Source of the DNA: Flammulina velutipes
Taxonomy: Eukaryota; Basidiomycota; Agaricomycetes; Agaricales; Physalacriaceae
Direction: 5' to 3'
NCBI GenBank assembly: GCA_011800155.1
Contig: CM022373.1
Location: 1,860,001 to 1,924,000 of the forward strand
Length of the DNA stretch: 64,000 nt
Part shown: positions 57,181 through 64,000 of the stretch, piece by piece
How positions within the stretch are numbered: the stretch's first letter is position 1
Layout: each line of letters starts with the position of its first letter
Made by a program: the position numbers and the translations under genes
The notes under the pieces: generated by a model
What the model was told of the DNA's origin: nothing
The model's input: only the letters and a program-made list of their open reading frames with translations
Database searches by the model: none

Positions 57181-59503
57181 TTATCTGCATGTCCCTGGCC
57201 CAAATCCCCTCTCTCCGAGTGCCTCGTCCACCACTTTCATCATCTCCAGCACCTTCTCGTCTTCCCATCTTTTCCCCACAATTTGAACAGACACCGGCAT
57301 GCCCTCCATCGCCACGGCATCATACATTGGCTTCTTGTTGCGATAGAGAGGGTCCTCAATGAACGCACTTCCATCCCCCTTCTTCGTCCATTCATCCGTA
57401 AGTTTATCTGCCTTCGCATCCACTCTCGTAACAGGCAATACTCCGACTGGGATGTCAAGGACATTATAGAGCACAGTTCCAACGCATAGAGGGCTAAGCG
57501 TCGTCACAGCCCTTTCAGACTGTTAGCACGACTTCGAAATGGACAGTATGGCCATACCCATGAGGAAGCTGAGGCATAGCTTGTACGGGCGCAATGAGCC
57601 CATCAAAGCCATATTTATACCAGACCTAAAAAAAGGCGATAAGCCAAGGCAAGGGCTCTTCAGCGAGAACCTACATTGTCCGCAAACTCTTTTGTGTATA
57701 AATTGCGCTGCTCGACCCACTTGTTATATTCTTCAAAACTCTTTGCGCCACCCGCCTGGCTCACTGCAACAAATTTTGTATCTTTCAAGAATGTAGCGAT
57801 GGCCCAGTTCAGTATCGCTGACAGGAAACCTATGCAATACAACTTAGTGTGACGCAGGCGGTTAAAGAGACAACTCTTACGAGGAAGTCGCGCCGAGTAG
57901 ACCGTCAACATCAATGATGCGTCCTGGAGAGCAAGGTTAATGAGATCAGAAGCAGAGAGAGAGATTAACGGACCATTTTGTCAGAACCAAGGTGGCTCGT
58001 CAATTTCTTGTACGCATCTGAAGATGTCAGCCCCACAAATATCTCCATCGACCGATAGGCTCAAAACAATGAGACAGATTGACCAGTGATATAACAAAGC
58101 ACATACCATCTGGAGGACTGAACTCAATACATTCATGTCCTTGTCCTCTCAAAGCCGCAACAGTCTCCAGGACAGCCCTCTTGTTCGCAGGAGAAGCTTT
58201 GATAAATCCATCTATTCAATCCATTTTCAGCTTCCCCTCAAGCCCAAACATCAAAAATTATCTCACCCGTCGTATAATACCCAAACTTCAGCCTTCGAGG
58301 AAGCTGCACCTCCCTATACAGAACAGGAACAACCTCCCACGTCGGATCCTCCGCATCGAAAATCGCCCTACAAAACAACTCCAAGTCCCCCACAGACCTC
58401 CCAATGGGTCCCATAGACGTCTTAATGCCCTCGAATCCCGGGTTCGGACCTACGAATGACACACCCGTAAGGCGCACGCACTTCACCCGCATAGCAAAAT
58501 GCACTCACTCTGCGCACCCCCCGACGACACCCTACCAGCAGTCGGCTTAATTGAATACACCCCACAATACGCCGGCGGGATCCTCAAGCTCCCCCCAATA
58601 TCAGACCCGACACCTAGCGCCGACCCGTCCATCGCCAATAGCGCCGCCTCACCCCCGGAGCTGCCTCCGCACGTAAACGCCTTGCCATGCGGGTTCAACG
58701 AACGCCCCCACAAAGGGTTGTTGCATTCAAACGAAAGCATCGTTTGAGGAACGTTCGTCTTCACGAAGGGAACGCCTCCCGCTGCGATGATTTGCGAGAC
58801 GACCTGGGTTGGATTAGCATCTGCCAGTTCGCTTTCGTCTTGAAACGGGAAAGCTCACGATAGCATGCCGTTTGGCAGGCTTGTTCGCCCATTGTGTGAA
58901 TCCAATGCTCGAATCGAATCCTGCATAATCATCTAGTATAGCCTGAGGTTAGCTCAGAATAATACCCCAAGTCAGAGCCGTACATTGATCCTATGAAAGT
59001 TGTTCCAAAGTCAGAAAGCCCGCCCAACCCAAATTCGAAACGGACTTGCCTTCAAACTGAACGGAACGCCATGCAGCGGGCCACGCAGCTTGCCCGTGGA
59101 CGCAAAAGCAGCATCGAGGCCCCTCGCACGGTCCCGCGCATCCTCGAACATGACTATAATACCATTTCAACACCTCGACGACGTTGGAATCATGCCAGGA
59201 CTTACTCTCCGTCAGGCAATTCGTGACTTCTTGGGCGCGAACCGATGCTTGGATGTATGCCTCCAGCACCTCACTGGCAGTCCATTTACCTTGCTCAATA
59301 TTCGCCACGATATCTGACGCTACAACCACATATGAGTCCATGCCTTGTAAAGCGCGAAACAGAGACAGACCAGTCGCCTTGAGATACGCGTCGCGTCCAC
59401 TTGCATCCGTTGCGGTCTCAATAGGGACCTGAGCCAGTAGTCGAGCGCGTTCAGCAGTCTTTACTTCGACGACATCAGTGGAATTACCCCAGAAGTACCA
59501 CAT
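57181..59503 (-). CDS. Amidase (amidase-signature family, FAAH/acetamidase-like)
   Basis: Hydrolyses amide bonds using a Ser-cisSer-Lys triad. ATG 59503 gives MWYFWGNSTDVVEVKTAERA. The Lys lies in GVPFSLKDQ; the Gly/Ser signature is TCGGSSGGEAALLAMDGSAL with the nucleophile in GVGSDIGGSLRIPPAYCGV. The Pro-rich region DIPVGVLPVTRVD and GMPVSVQIVGKRWEDEKVLE close the C-terminal part; stop at 57181. About ten exons. Earlier ATG absent (the frame upstream begins at TTG), so 59503 is preferred. A perfect palindrome lies 150 bp upstream. Confidence 0.92.
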
Positions 59504-59649
59504 TCCGGATAGTACAGTATATAGAGCAGATGGGGGGAAGAGGTGAGACACGGTTCTCAAGGTTGCCGGATAGCCACATGACAGGCTGTGAAATTCCAGT
59601 GTGACAATGATCTACTTCTGGCGCAAGAGGTGGCAGATCTCTGGATCTT

Positions 59650-59676
59650 GGAAGTTGAAGTAGTACTTCAACTTCC
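59650..59676. repeat. Perfect 13-bp inverted repeat
   Basis: GGAAGTTGAAGTA-G-TACTTCAACTTCC, exact over both arms with a single central base, 147 bp upstream of the amidase ATG and 56 bp past the TRP channel stop. It could be an operator for a dimeric regulator of the amidase, or a hairpin in the channel gene's 3' region. Confidence 0.8.
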
Positions 59677-59731
59677 TCCTACTTACTTAGCTCTCGAGGT
59701 AAGTATCTAAATTGTCCATGCATGTAGCATC

Positions 59732-62700
59732 CTATTTCTCACCATCAACATTCAAACTCTTCGCGATCCTCTCCAATAACTTCTCCATCCTAATCTGTCT
59801 TTCTTCAATCTCCGCTATCCGTTGTTCAACCCCTCCAGAGTCTGCCTCCCCATCCTTCACCTGCCCTGCGGTACGGCCTGGCGACTCACTAATAGACGGA
59901 GGACTCGTAGATAACACATCCCCGCTCTCCGACCCAAGGATTGGGAACCTCTTCAGCGGCGAATGTCCCTTGTGCGGTGATCCAGAGAAGACACCGTTCC
60001 CGCTATCCGTAGTCACTCGCCTATGGCCTTGCATAGACGACAGTCTTCGTCGACTAGCAGGCCCAAAGCTCACTAAAGGCTGCGAAGGGTCCTGAGGTTC
60101 CTCTTGGATCGCAGTATCATCGTCCACCACCAACGGCTGGAATATCTGGGCTAGCGGGCTGGTAAAACTCTGAGCAGCCTCCAAGCCTCGGTTCATGATC
60201 GAATTTACGCGCGCTCGGGGGATAGAGAACGGCGAAGAGGACGATGCATGATGCTGCTGCGAGGGAGGTATCTGAGGTTCAAAGTGGGCATGCATCTGTG
60301 TAGTTGACCTTTGCTGAGGGAGAGGACGATGAGGCGACGAGAATGGGGAATTTCGCCTCTGGAAATGGGAGACTGTTCCTCCAGGCGTCACAGCATCTCG
60401 GATGTCGAGTGCACTGTCATCGAGTTCATCTTCAATCTCGAAAATCTGCAGCCCCGTTCAGCAGGAAAGTGAAATCAATGTGTCACTACATACCGCATCG
60501 ATATCCCAATCTGAACCTGCTAAGCCTTCGAAGAATGCTGAAGGGCGCAATTAGTCGTCGTTATAACGGGAAAACCAGAAAGACCTACCTAGTCGTTTTG
60601 TGAACCCTCTTGGTAGGGAATCATACATCTTTTCGGTGGCAACACGAAGGGTTTCGAAGAACCCCGTGGTCCCGTGCTTCTTTGCTTGTCGTTCATGCAG
60701 CGCGATAAGGAGGAGTATTGGAAAGCTGGTTACTCTATCGAAGAGTGAGCTCGTGGTCGACAAACATGACAAAGCGCTCACCTTATCATAAAGACATTGA
60801 CCTGGCGTCAATTATCAGTATAAGCATACAGGTTCCAAGACGTAACACACCTTGTGAAACCATCGAGGAGACAGGACGTAGCTTGACGGCAACATCACAC
60901 AGACCGCTAACAGGTTGATGGGCGGCTGGTAAGAGAATAAAGAATCTGCCTTCACTCTACGCCTCGTCAGCACACTATCACGACGTCAATGATCCCAAGC
61001 GCACCCTTCAATAGTCGACACTGCTCTCCTAAACATTGCCTGGGAATAATTAGACATCCGTACCATTCTACTTGGGAACCGATACGCACTTCGGCAGCAG
61101 CGTCTTCGTTGATGGTTGCGAAAGTATTGGATAGAATCTGACAGGTGTAAAAGATCGGCAAAACTAGGTGATGTTCAATCACTTACAGATACAAGCACTG
61201 TGGGATACTTCAGTCATACGTCGAGTCATAACGATCTTCTCAGACGTACCAGTCAGAAGCAAGGTATTACTCAAACACGCATATGTCACCATTAGGATGG
61301 GCCCAAAGAATTGGTGAAATTGGGCTGCATGCACGGAATGTCAGTAGCGGAGACCACATGAAGCTCAAAGACTGACTAGCTTTCTCGAATCCACTCGCGT
61401 CAAGACCAAACCAAAGGTCCAACATCCACCATGCAATAGTTCTGACATTTTGGGTTAGAACTCAGGCAATTGTGATGCCAACGGAATTTTACCCAGCAGA
61501 GTACTTCGCTTCATTGCGACTAAGCCTGGAAAATAGAAGTATAAATATCGTCGATGATACACGGCAAGTGAAGAACATACGTCCACAAAGCGTACAAGAA
61601 TCCGCAGAAGCAAAATGCAGCGATGAACATCAAAACCATGAATTGCATTATCATCGCCCGTAATGACAGCACCATGAGATTGTTCTTCAGAGTAACGAAA
61701 GCCAGTCTGCCAGCGCGATATCAGTATGAGCCATCAGAACGCAAAATACAGAAATGTACCGCGGGAACATTAGACATGCAATCAAAGCCAGACAGTCAAT
61801 ACCCATCGTACACGCCCAAGCGTCTATGAATGATGCGCGTTAGGCTAGAACCCAGTGAAGCGAAGGACGTACTTTGATAGAATACACCGTAGAGTCGAAG
61901 AACTGCATATATCAAATATGTCGTAACAAATGCCAAGTCGAACCCGTTCCAAGTTCCTTTGAAGTAGACTTGTATATGTTGATGAGCACACGCCGGGATC
62001 AATTGAATGGGGTCGTACCTTGTATACCATGCTCTTGCATGGCCGCAACTTTCTCCAACGCGAAACCAAGTGCATAGATCATGAAAGCAATCTCGTATCC
62101 GTTCAAAGAATATAGCTTGTTCATCTCAATGGCCACAACGAAGAGCACGAAGAGAATGAGAAAGTTCAAGTATTCCAGAACGGCGCGTATTGACGGTACT
62201 TTGAGACGGTAATGGTCAAGCAATGGAGCTTTGTGCGGATCGTAAAAATGAATGGGAGTTTGTTTGTATGTCTAAAGGCAGGAGTTAAATGACGACAAGA
62301 AGACTTGACAAGAAGCTCACATCGGATAGAATAGAGTGACTACTGGTGGCTTGATAGACACATCTACCTCTGTATTGTGTTAGATTGGGAGAGATAGAGT
62401 CTGAAGGTATGCAGCGTACGTCCAGATTCCATCTATAACCATTTGACAAGATGAACTCTTTATGAAGCGCTTGGCTTTGCTGAGGATGGCCATTTCGATG
62501 GCGTTTCCTACGCGTTCCTCAAGGTCATCTTCTCTTTCTTCGCGAACGAGCTGCATGACAATAGGGTCCGCTCCTCTATAGACATGCCAACTTGTTGTCA
62601 GGGTCAGCGCAAGGTCAAACATATCGTTGCCGTATTCGCGGAGAGCCCGAATAGCGAGAATTTCACAGAGCTCGGCGCGTGTGCGGGAGATGGTAGCGGT

Positions 62701-63224
62701 GGTCATGTTTTCGTCGCGAAGGAAATGTACTCGATTGAGGAGGAGAGCGAAGACGATGGACATGTTGCCGTTGCGTTGAAGATTTGCATATTTTTCGAAG
62801 AGAGGGCGTATCAGAGTGTATGTGAGGTCTGGAGCCGTTAACTGGTGAAGCATTAGGTGGTATTCGGGGCACGAATGGCAGACGTACGGCATCGTATGTG
62901 AGGGGTGTATCTGATACAATGTTGAAAATGAGGCAAGGTGTATGGATGATTACGCACCAATAAAGGTCTATCGACGCTCAAAGTCAAGTATAGCATAGGA
63001 AAAGGAGGAAACGTACGATAATGTCCTAGTTGACGGTCAGCATTGTTGAAGTGAGATGGAGAGCGTGCGACGTACATTTCTGATAGTGTGAATGACCGGG
63101 TATACCTCCGTCTTATCAACGTCGCGACTAGATGGTGGTGGTAAGAAGGAGAGAAGTGTTTCGACGGTCTGGACGCATACAAAGTCAACAGAGGTTCGTT
63201 TTCTGGTCGACTTTCCTCCGACAT
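59732..63224 (-). CDS. YVC1-like TRP cation channel
   Basis: Fungal TRP channel, in yeast the vacuolar calcium-release channel. N-terminal cytosolic part: KTEVYPVIHTIRN, then LTAPDLTYTLIRPLFEKYAN, RAELCEILAIRAL, WHVYRGADPIVM and IEMAILSKAKRFI. The S1-S6 region begins LDHYRLKVPSIRAVLEYLNF and includes FEIAFMIYALGFALEK-like sequence, the pore area FCFCGFLYALWT with WWMLDLWFGLDASGF, and S6 LVSILSNTFATINEDAA. After SYQPPINLLAVCVML a further cytosolic tail of about 280 residues is Ser/Pro-rich and ends in a short coiled coil (EQRIAEIEERQIRMEKLLER). More than ten introns. The exact start near 63224 is unresolved, because the ATG there is out of frame with exon 2. Confidence 0.85.
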
Positions 63225-63321
63225 CGCTGACGTCAAGGTCAAGGTCGCGTTGTCACGCATGTCACAGGGATAAGTTTGTGTGGCGTAGTAAATAAAGTAG
63301 AAAATATTGATATTGAGATAA

Positions 63322-63708
63322 TCATGTACGTCCTGCACGGCGGTCCTCCCTTCGCTTGCTGAGCTGTTCTTCTCATCAATTGCTAGTAGCTTGACTGAAG
63401 AAGAGCTTACCCAGGCAGCCTTGCAGTCGCGATAGGTCTGGAAATACGCCTGGCAAGCTTCACGGTTGTAGTCGTTACGGCTCAGACATTTGAGCGAGTC
63501 TTTTGAGGCCTCTTCACAGGGACTTTTGAATTTACCGTAAGCTTAAGCTTTGTGTAGATGCGTTAACTGACTCGATGAATTGTGATGCAACATGTCTCCC
63601 CTGCTCACGGGTAAGGAGATGAAGCAGAGAAACGGAGGCTCATACCTCGAATTGCTCTTTGTAGTCGAGCGGCTTGTCGTTCCGTTGAGGTGCAGCTTCG
63701 TTTGCCAT
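63322..63708 (-). CDS. COX23: Cytochrome c oxidase assembly protein Cox23
   Basis: Small intermembrane-space protein with twin CX9C motifs: C-EEASKDSLK-C and C-QAYFQTYRD-C, forming the CHCH hairpin oxidised by Mia40. ATG 63708 gives MANEAAPQRNDKPLDYKEQF. The last exon joins AAW to LSKRREDRRAGRT with the TGA at 63322. The join between exon 1 and the CX9C exon (YGKFKSPC) is not resolved: the plain GT-AG choices leave the frame out, so a small exon may be missing from my model. Starts 111 bp from the CCCH gene on the other strand. Confidence 0.8.
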
Positions 63709-63819
63709 CCCGAAAGCACGTTGAGAAAAGGTGTGTGATCTGAACCCAGATTAGGCAAGCGTGATGCCTTGACTCTTGACCACCATCCGCTTCCGCGACG
63801 CTGCTTCAAACATACCATA

Positions 63820-64000
63820 ATGCAGACCGCTATCCCTCCTCGATTTCAGGACAAGTCCTTTAACTCGCGCCGGCGCCAACCATACCCATACATCCAGAAA
63901 CCATGGACTGACATTCGCCACGAAATATGTCAGAACTATCTTAACGGCTGCTGTAGATATGGCCCATCATGCTACCGGAGGCATCCAGATCCCCTGAAAA
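63820..64000 (+). CDS. CCCH zinc-finger protein, 5' part, runs off right edge
   Basis: ATG 63820 opens a frame to the window end with no stop: MQTAIPPRFQDKSFNSRRRQ, then WTDIRHEICQNYLNGC and CRYGPSCYRRH. The Cys and His spacing (C-x7-C-x5-C-x3-H) is that of a CCCH zinc finger, a usual RNA-binding module. Only about 60 residues are visible, so the protein type cannot be named. Confidence 0.7.
   Translation, partial: MQTAIPPRFQDKSFNSRRRQPYPYIQKPWTDIRHEICQNYLNGCCRYGPSCYRRHPDPLK

Overview
This window reads as a gene-dense stretch of a filamentous basidiomycete (Agaricomycete-type) nuclear genome. Genes sit roughly every 2 kb on both strands, nearly all are cut by introns of about 45-60 nt, and there is a nitrate assimilation pair, a U2AF large subunit with an N-terminal RD-rich tail, a class II myosin, paired ribosomal protein genes and a Helitron pair with fungal-style ends. 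No bacterial, viral or organellar signature was seen. Exon joins given here were worked out by eye from reading frame, GT/GC...AG signals and family resemblance.

Layout. 1-6.5 kb: nitrate reductase (runs off the left edge), nitrate transporter and an LYR-motif protein, all on the minus strand with intergenic gaps of only 120-150 bp that carry GATA-type sites. 6.5-8.1 kb: a non-coding TIR element holding a spliced gene remnant. 8.2-11.1 kb: a SET-domain protein and an F-box-like protein. 13-18.2 kb: oligopeptide transporter and U2AF large subunit. 18.3-19.3 kb: DPM3 and FIS1 share a 60-bp divergent promoter. 19.6-25.8 kb: MFS drug-type transporter, CX5R phosphatase, a strikingly divergent histone H2A, and an M50-like membrane peptidase. 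26.3-27.5 kb: tandem CsbD-like genes. 28.6-34 kb: ribosomal P2 and S15 (divergent), PEBP, secreted GH13 alpha-amylase. 34.2-41.9 kb: myosin II heavy chain.

42-50.7 kb is the unusual part: a block (four-TM orphan gene, YKT6-like SNARE, acidic orphan gene) is present twice in direct orientation, with both SNARE copies broken; a third SNARE fragment lies between them. Also between them is a multi-pass membrane protein gene whose last exon has been invaded by two Helitron-like elements placed head to tail, so that the reading frame now runs into transposon sequence.

51-64 kb returns to ordinary genes: two orphan proteins, an HSD10-like dehydrogenase, an MFS transporter with a 10-nt microexon, an amidase, a YVC1-like TRP cation channel, the mitochondrial CX9C protein COX23 and, at the right edge, the start of a CCCH zinc-finger gene. 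Functional links between neighbours are clear only for the nitrate pair and for the divergent promoter pairs; most other neighbours look unrelated.
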